Shown piece by piece: positions 35,495-42,966 of a stretch of DNA of 44,196 nt (the first letter of the stretch is position 1; every line of letters begins with the position of its first letter). The notes under the pieces are model-generated. The model searched no databases. It was not told the origin of the DNA and worked only from the letters and a program-made list of their open reading frames with translations. This DNA is from Edwardsiella piscicida (lineage in GTDB: Bacteria; Pseudomonadota; Gammaproteobacteria; Enterobacterales; Enterobacteriaceae), in the NCBI RefSeq assembly GCF_001896205.1, contig NZ_MPNU01000001.1:3378415-3422610 (forward strand). The letters run 5' to 3'. Made by a program: the position numbers and the translations under genes.

Positions 35495-37028
35495 AGTGCG
35501 CTCCGACTGACCCGGCGGCGCAGGGGGCGGCCGCGGCCTGCTCCAGCAAACGGGCAAAGGTGACATCCTGATTGATAAGCTCCGCGACGATCCGCCCGCG
35601 GTTAAACACCAGCGCACGGTTACAGATGTGCGCCACCTCCTCCAGATCGTTAGAGATCACGATGATCGCCGCCCCCTGCGCCAACGCCTGGTTCAGCAGC
35701 GCATAGATCTCCGCCCGCGATCCCACGTCGACCCCGGCGGTGGGATCCTCCAGCACCAGCAGCGGCATCGCCAGCGAGAGCCAGCGGGCCAGCACCACCT
35801 TCTGCTGATTGCCGCCGGAGAGCGCCCGAATATCGCTGTCGCCGTCCGGCGGTCGGACGTCAAAGCGCCGGATCGTCGCCAGGGCCGCCCCGTGCTCCTG
35901 TGCGGCGTCGTAGCGTGACCAGGGACGATAGCCGTGCATAACGGGATTCAGAAACAGGTTCTCCCCCACGCGCATACCGTCCACCAGGCTTTCGCCCAGG
36001 CGATCGCCGGCGACCAGCGCCACTCCGGCCGCCATCGCCTGCGCTGGGCTTTCGGCCTCAAACGGCGCGCCGCACAGCGTTATCTCTCCGCGCTGTCGCG
36101 CCTGACAGCCAAACAGCAGCCGGCCGACCGCCTCCTGACCGGCGCCGCGCAGCCCCGCCAGCGCCACCATCTCACCGGCGCGCAGCTGAAACGACAGCGG
36201 CCCCACCTCGCCCACCTGCACCTGATGCAGCGTCAGCACCGGCAAAGCCGCATCCGGCGGCAGCGCCGCGCGCTGACTCGTCTGCAGAGTACCGCCGACG
36301 ATCAGCGACACCAGCCCCTGCAGCGTATAATCGGCCAACGCTCCGCCGCCGGCGTAGGCGCCGTCGCGCATGGCGCACACGCCGTCGGCGATTTCCATCA
36401 CCTCATCCAGGCGGTGGGTGATGTAGACCATTCCCACCCCCTTCTCCTTAAGCAGCCCCATCACCCGAAACAGATGGCGCACGTCATCGGCCGGCAGCGA
36501 GGCCGTCGGCTCATCCAGCACCAGCACCTCGGCATTCACCGCCAGCGCCCGGGCGATCGCCAGCAGCGACTTTTCCGTGCGCGACAGATCGAACACCCGA
36601 TCGTCGGGATCCAGCGCGATGTCGATCTGGGCCAGCGCCTGAGCGGCCTGACGCCGCGTCGCCGCCCAGTCGATCATCCCGCAGCGGCGCGGAAAGCCCA
36701 TCACCAGCGCCATGTTCTCCGCGACCGTCATCCACTCCACCAGACCGAGATCCTGATGAATAAAGGCGATCGGCTGACGCCGGGCGCGCCGCAGAGCCCG
36801 CGCAGAGGCCACCGCGCGCCCCTTAAACAGGATCTCGCCGCCGTCGCGGCCATAGACCCCCGCCAGCACCTTAATCAGCGTCGACTTGCCCGCCCCGTTC
36901 TCCCCCAGCAGCGCCACGATCTGCCCCGGCCAGACATCCAGGCTGACATCATTGACGGCGGCATGGTGACCAAAGCGCTTAACGATATGGCGCAGGGAGA
37001 GCAAGGGCGGTGCGGCGTGGTGCGTCAT
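35475..37028 (-). CDS. Sugar ABC transporter ATPase, double-domain (RbsA type)
   Basis: Cytoplasmic ATPase with two nucleotide-binding domains in one chain, 517 aa. The first has Walker A GENGAGKST, Walker B VLVLDEPTASLP and a degenerate signature (DLSRTEKSLLAIARAL in place of LSGGQ). The second has the proper signature LSGGNQQKVVLARWL and Walker B LLVLEDPTAGVDVG but no standard Walker A. This asymmetry is normal for RbsA/AraG. The ATG at 37028 is chosen (GGAGG about 10 bp upstream) over an in-frame start at 37061 without a site. It is the first gene of the long leftward operon and follows an operator-overlapped promoter. Confidence 0.88.
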   Translation of the reverse strand: MTHHAAPPLLSLRHIVKRFGHHAAVNDVSLDVWPGQIVALLGENGAGKSTLIKVLAGVYGRDGGEILFKGRAVASARALRRARRQPIAFIHQDLGLVEWMTVAENMALVMGFPRRCGMIDWAATRRQAAQALAQIDIALDPDDRVFDLSRTEKSLLAIARALAVNAEVLVLDEPTASLPADDVRHLFRVMGLLKEKGVGMVYITHRLDEVMEIADGVCAMRDGAYAGGGALADYTLQGLVSLIVGGTLQTSQRAALPPDAALPVLTLHQVQVGEVGPLSFQLRAGEMVALAGLRGAGQEAVGRLLFGCQARQRGEITLCGAPFEAESPAQAMAAGVALVAGDRLGESLVDGMRVGENLFLNPVMHGYRPWSRYDAAQEHGAALATIRRFDVRPPDGDSDIRALSGGNQQKVVLARWLSLAMPLLVLEDPTAGVDVGSRAEIYALLNQALAQGAAIIVISNDLEEVAHICNRALVFNRGRIVAELINQDVTFARLLEQAAAAPCAAGSVGAHYGENLY

Positions 37029-37101
37029 CGGCGTGATCCCTCCGGGTGATTTATCGCGCATTTATTGCGCTATAAATTTCATATTGCAAAACTTGATTTC
37101 A

Positions 37102-37135
37102 AATATATTGATCATTTTTTGACAAGTCAAAAAAT
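37102..37135 (-). promoter_or_regulatory. Operon promoter overlapped by a perfect 22-bp palindrome (probable YiaJ operator)
   Basis: On the minus strand -35 TTGACT (37130-37125) and -10 TATATT (37107-37102) are 17 bp apart, a good sigma-70 promoter about 75 bp before the ABC ATPase start. The palindrome ATTTTTTGAC-AA-GTCAAAAAAT (37114-37135) covers the -35 box. It lies in the divergent gap between yiaJ and its likely target operon, as expected for an IclR-family repressor site. Confidence 0.65.
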
Positions 37136-37296
37136 AAACACATTGCTAAGTATTTAAATATCAATCAGTTATTTTGTTTGTGCTCAGATCGTGAACTGCG
37201 ACACACTTTGCGCTACCATCAACGGCGGCCCTATACTGCAGCGCAGCGACGGCGGCGAGCCAAGAGGGGTAATCCACAACGCAAAGGGGAAGAGTG

Positions 37297-38109
37297 ATGA
37301 CAGCGGCGGAAAGACGGGACGAAAGCCAAGAGAAAGAGATGCCGACCGGCAGCCAGAGCCTGCTGCGCGGCCTAATGCTGCTGGAGATCCTCAGCAACTA
37401 CCCCAACGGCTGCCCCCTGGCGCAGCTCTCCACGCTGGCCGAGCTGAACAAAAGCACCGTGCACCGCCTGCTGCAGGGTCTACAGGCCTGTGGCTATGTC
37501 ACCCCGGCGCCGGCGGCGGGCAGCTACCGTCTGACCACCAAGCTGGTGGCGATTGGGCAAAAGGCGCTGTCGTCCCTCAATATTCTGCACGTAGCGGCCC
37601 CCCACCTCGAGGCGCTCAATCTGCGCTGCGGCGAGACCGTCAACTTCTCCAGCCGTGAAGATGACCACGCTATTCTGATCTATAAGCTGGAGCCGACCAC
37701 CGGCATGCTGCGCACCCGGGCCTACATCGGCCAGCGGATGCCGCTGTACTGTTCGGCGATGGGGAAAATCTTTTTGGCCTACGGACAGCCCGACTACCTG
37801 AGCGCCTACTGGCGCGGCCATCGCAAGCAGATCCAGGCGCTGACCTGCAACACCATCACCCAACTTCCGGCCATGCAGCAGGAGCTGGCGCAGGTGCACG
37901 CAGAGGGGGTTGCGCTGGATCGCGAGGAGAATGAGCTGGGGGTTTCCTGCATCGCGGTGCCGGTGTTCGATATTCGCCAGCGCGTCACCTACTCGGTCTC
38001 CGTCTCTCTCTCCAGCGCCCGTCTGGCGCAGATTGGACTGGAGACGCTGCTTACCCCCCTGCGCGCCACCGCCGAGGCCATCTCCGCCGAGCTGGGATTT
38101 AACGGGTAG
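37297..38109 (+). CDS. yiaJ: IclR-family regulator YiaJ
   Basis: Repressor of the yia-sgb genes in E. coli, 270 aa here. The N-terminal winged helix contains GSQSLLRGLMLLEILSNYPNGCPLAQLS and NKSTVHRLLQGLQACGYVT; the effector domain holds NFSSREDDHAILIYKLEPTTGMLRTRAYIGQ and DREENELGVSCIAVPVFD, all close to E. coli YiaJ. The ATG at 37297 has GGGGA 6 bp upstream. The protein ends ELGFNG, about ten residues shorter than E. coli, and its last codons and stop lie in the 77-bp direct repeat. It is divergent from the ABC-SMP30-yia operon and almost certainly controls it. Confidence 0.93.
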   Translation: MTAAERRDESQEKEMPTGSQSLLRGLMLLEILSNYPNGCPLAQLSTLAELNKSTVHRLLQGLQACGYVTPAPAAGSYRLTTKLVAIGQKALSSLNILHVAAPHLEALNLRCGETVNFSSREDDHAILIYKLEPTTGMLRTRAYIGQRMPLYCSAMGKIFLAYGQPDYLSAYWRGHRKQIQALTCNTITQLPAMQQELAQVHAEGVALDREENELGVSCIAVPVFDIRQRVTYSVSVSLSSARLAQIGLETLLTPLRATAEAISAELGFNG

Positions 38110-38137
38110 GCCGCGCGCGGGCCAGACGTCGCCGCGC
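38061..38137 (+). repeat. 77-bp direct repeat, copy B (3' end of yiaJ)
   Basis: Exact second copy of 24562-24638. It covers the last 16 codons and stop of yiaJ and 28 bp beyond, ending 3 bp before the stop codon of the convergent LacI-type regulator. Recombination between the copies would remove 13,499 bp carrying the complete catabolic module and its regulator. Confidence 0.95.
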
Positions 38138-38139
38138 GC

Positions 38140-39174
38140 CTATGCGCTCTGGCGCGCCACGAACTTATAGGGGAACACCACCGTCTCTTGGCGGGTCAGG
38201 CGCCCGGCGTCCGGCGCCGCCAGCCACTGCTGCACATACCGCGCCGTCTCACCGCCCATCTTGGCGTAGTCGATGCGCACGGAGGTCAGCGAAGGGTGAA
38301 TCTGATCGCAGTTAGATGAGCCCTCGACGCAGGCCAGCGCCAGCATCGAGGGGATCTTGATCAGCCGGCGCTGACACTCGAACAGCACCCCCAGCGCGAT
38401 GGCCTCGTGGCTGCACACCACCGCCTCCAGCTCCGGCTGACGGGTCAGTATCTCGCTGATGGCCTGGCGGCCAAAGTCGAGGGTCGCCACGTAGGGGGTG
38501 GTGATGCTCTGCTCGGCGCTGACGTTATGGTGCAGCATCGCGCGAGTCCAGCCGCTCAGCTGCTGGCTTTGCATCTTGCGATCCATCTGGGCACCGATAT
38601 ACCCGATGCGTCGATACCCCTTATCCAATAAATATTCAGTAAGGAAATAAGCGGCATCGCCAATATTACTTTTGATGTGCAACGCAAACGCGCTGGGCGC
38701 CTCGCACCCGGCGCCGATCAGCGGAATATCAATATTATCCAGGTAGCCGAGCGCCTTTTCGGAGTTCAGGGCGCCAAAAATCACCAGCGCCGCCGGATTG
38801 CTCTGCAGCAGGGTGAACAGCACCTCTGACTCGCGCTTTTGCTGGTAGTCGTGGCTGCCGATCACCACCTGATAGCCGTTTTTATTCAGCCCCTCCTGCA
38901 GGGACTGCAGAAACACCGAGCTGGCGTAGTCGCGCAGGGAGGGGACGATCACCGCCACCGTCCGGCTTTGCCCCGACGCCAGGCTCCCCGCCGCCAAGTT
39001 GGGAATGTAGCCCAACTCGTCAACGGCCTGATTTATCTTCTCTCTCAGCTTGTCAGAGACCAAATCCGGGGTGCGCAGCGCCCGGGAGACCGTCATGGCC
39101 CCCACGCCTGCATGCCTGGCCACCTCTTGCAGGGTGACGCGCCCGGTTGTTTTTCTCTTGCGTGTTTTTTCCAT
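38140..39174 (-). CDS. LacI-family regulator (GntR/IdnR-like)
   Basis: Repressor of 344 aa: helix-turn-helix TLQEVARHAGVGAMTVSRALRTPDLVSDKLREKI (about 14-47), hinge YIPNLAAGSLASGQSRTVAVIVPSL, then a sugar-binding sensor domain. It resembles the gluconate repressor group. It is divergent from the PTS genes at 39406, with two palindromic sites in the shared gap. So it probably represses both itself and the PTS. E. coli ula genes use a DeoR-type repressor (UlaR), so control here differs. Confidence 0.9.
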   Translation of the reverse strand: MEKTRKRKTTGRVTLQEVARHAGVGAMTVSRALRTPDLVSDKLREKINQAVDELGYIPNLAAGSLASGQSRTVAVIVPSLRDYASSVFLQSLQEGLNKNGYQVVIGSHDYQQKRESEVLFTLLQSNPAALVIFGALNSEKALGYLDNIDIPLIGAGCEAPSAFALHIKSNIGDAAYFLTEYLLDKGYRRIGYIGAQMDRKMQSQQLSGWTRAMLHHNVSAEQSITTPYVATLDFGRQAISEILTRQPELEAVVCSHEAIALGVLFECQRRLIKIPSMLALACVEGSSNCDQIHPSLTSVRIDYAKMGGETARYVQQWLAAPDAGRLTRQETVVFPYKFVARQSA

Positions 39175-39287
39175 GAAATGCGGTTATTGCCCAGGTTCAT
39201 CGCGACGCCCTAACTTAGCACAGCTCAACGGCGATGATCAGCGGACATTGGTACTCAGCGCCGCATCCTGTCCTCTTCTGGTTAAAA

Positions 39288-39335
39288 TGATAGCGCTATC
39301 ACGAAAACGCCGTCCCACGCTAGATAGCGCTACCA
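39288..39335. promoter_or_regulatory. Paired LacI-type operators upstream of PTS genes
   Basis: TGATAGCGCTATCA (39288-39301) is a perfect 14-bp palindrome with the central CG typical of LacI-family operators. AGATAGCGCTACCA (39322-39335) matches it at 12/14. The centres are 34 bp apart, in the gap between the LacI-type gene and the PTS operon. This spacing would allow cooperative binding. Confidence 0.7.
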
Positions 39336-39405
39336 TAGATCTCTACTATGCCGTAGGTAAGAAGAAGAACGAAAAAAACAGCGCATATAACCAGGAGCTG
39401 ATTTC

Positions 39406-39849
39406 ATGTTGACGACGCTGCTTACCCCCGACGTTATTCAGGTGGTTGAACGGGCCGAGAACTGGCGTGATGCGATCCATATCGCCTGCGCGCCGCTGAT
39501 CCACAACCAATCGATCGCCCCCCGCTATATCGACGCCATAATTCAGTCCCACGAAAAAATCGGCCCCTATTATGTTCTGGGGCCAGGCATGGCGATGCCC
39601 CACGCCCGCCCCGAAGACGGCATTAATCGCCTCTCGCTGGGGCTGACGGTGATCAAACAGGGCGTGGAATTCGGCTCTGAGGGTAACGACCCGATTAAAT
39701 TACTGATTGTGCTGGCGGCCACCGACAGCAACAGCCATATCGGCGTTATCGCCAAACTCGCCGAGCTTTTTGATAACCAAGACGATATCGACAGAATTCT
39801 GCAGTCAGAAAACGCAGATGACATTCTCAGCATCATTGCTCGTTATTAA
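39406..39849 (+). CDS. PTS enzyme IIA, ascorbate (UlaC/SgaA) family
   Basis: Cytoplasmic phosphocarrier of 147 aa, mannitol/fructose-type IIA fold. The phospho-histidine is His66 in LGPGMAMPHARPEDG, as in UlaC; further family match in GPYYVLGPG and NDPIKLLIVLAATD. It accepts phosphate from HPr and passes it to the IIB protein. First gene of a three-gene PTS operon, with AGGAG 9 bp upstream. The position of IIA first, then IIB and IIC, is the reverse of E. coli ulaABC, so it is a relative rather than the same operon. Confidence 0.88.
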   Translation: MLTTLLTPDVIQVVERAENWRDAIHIACAPLIHNQSIAPRYIDAIIQSHEKIGPYYVLGPGMAMPHARPEDGINRLSLGLTVIKQGVEFGSEGNDPIKLLIVLAATDSNSHIGVIAKLAELFDNQDDIDRILQSENADDILSIIARY

Positions 39850-39874
39850 CGAATAAAGCATCAAGAGGAATACC

Positions 39875-40162
39875 ATGAATATTACGGTTGTATGCGGAAA
39901 CGGTTTAGGCACCAGCCTGATGATGGAAATGAGCATCAAAACCATTCTTAAAGATCTGCAGGTCAACGCCGAGGTTAACCACGTTGACTTAGGCTCCGCC
40001 AAAGGCACCGCCAGCGATATCTTTGTCGGCACCGCCGATATTGCCGAGCAGCTGGTCGCCCAGCAGGTCGGCGGCGAGATCGTCGCGCTGGATAATATGA
40101 TCGACAAAGTGGCGATGAAAGAGCGTCTGAGCGTCGCACTGCGTAAACTCGGCGCACTCTAG
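39875..40162 (+). CDS. PTS enzyme IIB, ascorbate (UlaB) family
   Basis: Small phosphocarrier of 95 aa. The phosphorylated cysteine is Cys7 in VVCGNGLGTSLMMEM, the UlaB-type P-loop. It relays phosphate from the IIA protein to the sugar during uptake. GAGG lies a few bases upstream of the ATG, 25 bp after the IIA stop and 10 bp before the IIC gene. Confidence 0.9.
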   Translation: MNITVVCGNGLGTSLMMEMSIKTILKDLQVNAEVNHVDLGSAKGTASDIFVGTADIAEQLVAQQVGGEIVALDNMIDKVAMKERLSVALRKLGAL

Positions 40163-40172
40163 TGGAGGCAGC

Positions 40173-41429
40173 ATGTCATTCTTTCGTTTTCTGATGCAGG
40201 ATGTGCTCTCAGAGCCGGCGATATTGGTCGGCCTGATTGCGCTTATCGGCCTTATCGCGCAGAAAAAACCGGTCACCGAATGTATTAAAGGCACCATCAA
40301 AACCATTATGGGTTTTGTTATTCTGGGCGCCGGTGCCGGCCTGGTGGTTAGTTCGCTGGGCGATTTCTCCGCTATTTTCCAGCACGCCTTCGGTATTAAC
40401 GGCGTCGTGCCGAATAACGAGGCCATCGTTTCCATTGCACAAAAGAGCTTTGGCCGTGAAATGGCGATGATCATGTTCTTCGCCATGCTGATCAATATCG
40501 TCATCGCCCGCCTGACGCCGTGGAAATTTATCTTCCTGACCGGCCACCACACGCTGTTTATGTCGATGATGGTGGCGGTGATCTTGGCCACCGCCGGGAT
40601 GCAGGGAACGATGCTGGTGCTGGTCGGCTCGCTGATCGTCGGCTTCTGCATGGTGTTCTTCCCGGCCATCGCCCACCCCTATATGAAAAAGATCACCGGC
40701 TCGGATGACGTGGCTATCGGCCATTTCTCGACGGTATCCTACGTTCTGGCCGGCTTTATCGGCAGCAAGTTCGGCAATAAAGAGCATTCAACCGAAGACA
40801 TGAATGTGCCGAAGAGCCTGCTGTTCCTGCGCGACACGCCGGTGGCTATCTCATTTACCATGTTCATCATCTTCATCATCACCTGCCTGTTCGCCGGCGG
40901 TGACTATGTACGCGAGGTGAGCGGCGGTAAAAACTGGTTTATGTTCTCGCTGATGCAGTCCATCACCTTCGCCGCCGGGGTCTACATCATCCTGCAGGGC
41001 GTGCGGATGGTTATCGCCGAGATCGTCCCGGCGTTTAAGGGGATCTCCGACAAACTGGTGCCCAACGCCAAGCCGGCGCTGGATTGCCCGGTCGTGTTCC
41101 CCTACGCTCCCAACGCGGTGCTGGTCGGCTTTCTCAGCAGCTTCGCCGCCGGGGTCATCGGCATGTTCGTACTCTACGCGCTGCACATGACGGTGATCAT
41201 CCCCGGCGTGGTGCCCCACTTCTTCGTCGGTGCGGCGGCCGGTGTATTCGGCAACGCCACCGGTGGGCGGCGCGGTGCCATCCTGGGCGCCTTCGCCCAG
41301 GGGCTGTTGATCACCTTCCTGCCGGTGTTTCTGCTGCCGGTGCTCGGCCAGATCGGCATCGCCAACACCACCTTCAGCGACGCCGACTTCGGCGTGATCG
41401 GTATTTTACTGGGCATTATCGTGCGCTGA
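40173..41429 (+). CDS. PTS enzyme IIC, ascorbate (UlaA) family
   Basis: Membrane transport subunit, 418 aa with about 10-11 hydrophobic segments (E. coli UlaA about 465). UlaA-like segments include KGTIKTIMGFVILGAGAGLV, FLTGHHTLFMS, IILQGVRMVIAEIVPAFKGISDKLVPNA and YAPNAVLVGFLSSFAAG, followed by IIPGVVPHFFVGAAAGVFGNATGGRRGA. The C-terminus is shorter than UlaA. With the IIA and IIB proteins it should import and phosphorylate L-ascorbate or a similar compound. The lactonase UlaG needed after ascorbate-6-phosphate is not in the window. GGAGG precedes the ATG; an intrinsic terminator follows. Confidence 0.88.
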   Translation: MSFFRFLMQDVLSEPAILVGLIALIGLIAQKKPVTECIKGTIKTIMGFVILGAGAGLVVSSLGDFSAIFQHAFGINGVVPNNEAIVSIAQKSFGREMAMIMFFAMLINIVIARLTPWKFIFLTGHHTLFMSMMVAVILATAGMQGTMLVLVGSLIVGFCMVFFPAIAHPYMKKITGSDDVAIGHFSTVSYVLAGFIGSKFGNKEHSTEDMNVPKSLLFLRDTPVAISFTMFIIFIITCLFAGGDYVREVSGGKNWFMFSLMQSITFAAGVYIILQGVRMVIAEIVPAFKGISDKLVPNAKPALDCPVVFPYAPNAVLVGFLSSFAAGVIGMFVLYALHMTVIIPGVVPHFFVGAAAGVFGNATGGRRGAILGAFAQGLLITFLPVFLLPVLGQIGIANTTFSDADFGVIGILLGIIVR

Positions 41430-41449
41430 TTTGCCCCCCGCGTGACAAT

Positions 41450-41482
41450 ACGCCCCGTCGCTATCGACGGGGCGTTTTTTTT
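41450..41482 (+). terminator. Intrinsic terminator of the PTS operon
   Basis: Perfect 11-bp stem ACGCCCCGTCG/CGACGGGGCGT with CTAT loop followed by a run of eight Ts (41475-41482), 20 bp after the IIC stop. Confidence 0.93.
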
Positions 41483-41566
41483 ACCGCGCAGAGCGAAAGG
41501 CAAGCCGGATAGCCGAGTCAAGCGCGGAGCGTGAAGCGCGCACGGCGGCGCGCGCAATCCCCCCGC

Positions 41567-42757
41567 TCAGTCAGCCACGGTGTCATTTAGTAAACCCAGC
41601 CTGCAGATCTCGGTGTGATCCCACGCATACCACGTTTTATTCATTGAGGCGGCATCTCCCACCACCGTTAAATGGGGGCTATCGACATGAGAACGGAGCA
41701 GGACGGTATAGTTACCCTCTGTTTTCTGAGACTCATCACAATATTCGGCAACGACTAATGCTAACTCGTCAGACAGCGGTTGGCAGTTGGTGATTTTTGC
41801 CGTGTTATTGCTCGCGCCGGACTCATATCTTATCATGCCGATCCCATTCGCAGCGCCGGACACCACAAGGTTATCCAATGAATTAAAAACGGACTTTAAC
41901 TGAAAGCGAAAGGCATTTTGGGCCAGGTTGGAGGGCACACCAGTAAAATCAACGGTAAAATTAGCCATGTTATTTCTTTTTGCCTTTCCAACGATGCCGC
42001 CCATGTAGCATCCCTGAGCCAAAAAGTCGCTGACAATGTTATTTTCACATCCCGTATCATCTATCGTCTGCTGCCCCATGCCAAAGCCATACCTGCAGTT
42101 TTTGGCGGCGCAGTTAACCACAAAGTTCCATATTGAATGGCCTTTAAGCTCAATACCGAACAAGGATATATCAACGGCCCTACAGCCGGATATTTTACTG
42201 TTCTCGCAGTCAGACAACACCACACCATTGCACTCTTTGTCTTTTTTGCTTTCAGGCGGTTCGTTTTGCCAATCTTTAAATGCCGCTTCGGCCTGAACCA
42301 AACAATCCCTTACATGAATGCCGCTGCATTTTTTACCGTCGACCGTATTGCTCCCATAGGCAATAATCCCGGTCCCCAGATAGTCATAAACATGACAATT
42401 ATCTATAGTGCTGTCCATACACGTATTGAGTGCAATACCATGCATACGGGCCTTCGTTCTTGTGTACTGACAGTCCAGGGTGAGACCGGAGATCTTAACG
42501 CCGGAGCATCTGTCGAATGTCAAAAAGGTCCCGTGGGAGAGATTTTTAAATAGACACTGCGTCGGCCCCTCGCCAAGGATAGAGAGCGGCTTAGTATCAT
42601 GGTTAAACTTATAAGCAGATGTATTATACGTGCCCGCCTCAATAACGCCAATCCCGCCATGTGTAGATAGATAGTTAAAGAATTTATGAACTGATGATGT
42701 ATCATCGTCAACGGCATTACCTGTTGCGCCAAAGTCTTTTTTAAGGAATACAATCAT
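41567..42757 (-). CDS. Orphan right-handed beta-helix protein (pectate-lyase/phage-tailspike-like)
   Basis: 396 aa, predicted parallel beta-helix. The N-terminus KKDFGATGNAVDDDTSSVHKFFNYL is the pectate-lyase-3 motif common at the start of phage tailspikes and polysaccharide-degrading helices. It is followed by repeated short strands with N/C/G turns (ISGLTLDCQYTRTKARMHGIALNTC, IDNCHVYDYLGTGIIAYGS, KISGCRAVDISLFGIELKG). It has no signal peptide, membrane helix or phage particle-binding domain. Codon and base use are visibly AT-richer than neighbours, suggesting transfer. The ATG at 42757 has no good ribosome site and an in-frame TAA lies two codons upstream. Catalytic residues not identifiable; it may be a glycan-binding or -cleaving effector, or a phage remnant. 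Confidence 0.75.
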   Translation of the reverse strand: MIVFLKKDFGATGNAVDDDTSSVHKFFNYLSTHGGIGVIEAGTYNTSAYKFNHDTKPLSILGEGPTQCLFKNLSHGTFLTFDRCSGVKISGLTLDCQYTRTKARMHGIALNTCMDSTIDNCHVYDYLGTGIIAYGSNTVDGKKCSGIHVRDCLVQAEAAFKDWQNEPPESKKDKECNGVVLSDCENSKISGCRAVDISLFGIELKGHSIWNFVVNCAAKNCRYGFGMGQQTIDDTGCENNIVSDFLAQGCYMGGIVGKAKRNNMANFTVDFTGVPSNLAQNAFRFQLKSVFNSLDNLVVSGAANGIGMIRYESGASNNTAKITNCQPLSDELALVVAEYCDESQKTEGNYTVLLRSHVDSPHLTVVGDAASMNKTWYAWDHTEICRLGLLNDTVAD

Positions 42758-42895
42758 TTTTTATATCGTCAATATAGTTAGAGCCAAGCATCAACCCACG
42801 CCTTAGGCTATCGACTACCGAAATACATCATCGCTGCGTTTATCGACCAGATAACCCAAGAATCGAGAGCCAACCGTTTTTCATCCATCAAACAA

Positions 42896-42933
42896 CCTGA
42901 TGTTGATCCTGGATTGAACAGATCAACATCAGG
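42896..42933 (-). terminator. Terminator of the autotransporter gene
   Basis: Perfect 13-bp arms CCTGATGTTGATC/GATCAACATCAGG (42896-42908, 42921-42933) with a 12-nt loop, 33 bp after the autotransporter stop. A T-rich TTGTTTG follows on the minus strand. Confidence 0.75.
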
Positions 42934-42966
42934 CGATGACACCCTCGCAAAGACAGACTTCGAATA

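Noticed and set aside
35934-37049. Rightward 371-codon frame opposite the ABC ATPase
   Set aside because: The ATPase motifs on the other strand are intact; the antisense frame is typical of GC-rich codon mirroring.
37910-38170. Frame overlapping the yiaJ 3' end
   Set aside because: Alternative frame inside yiaJ and the direct repeat; no independent start signals.
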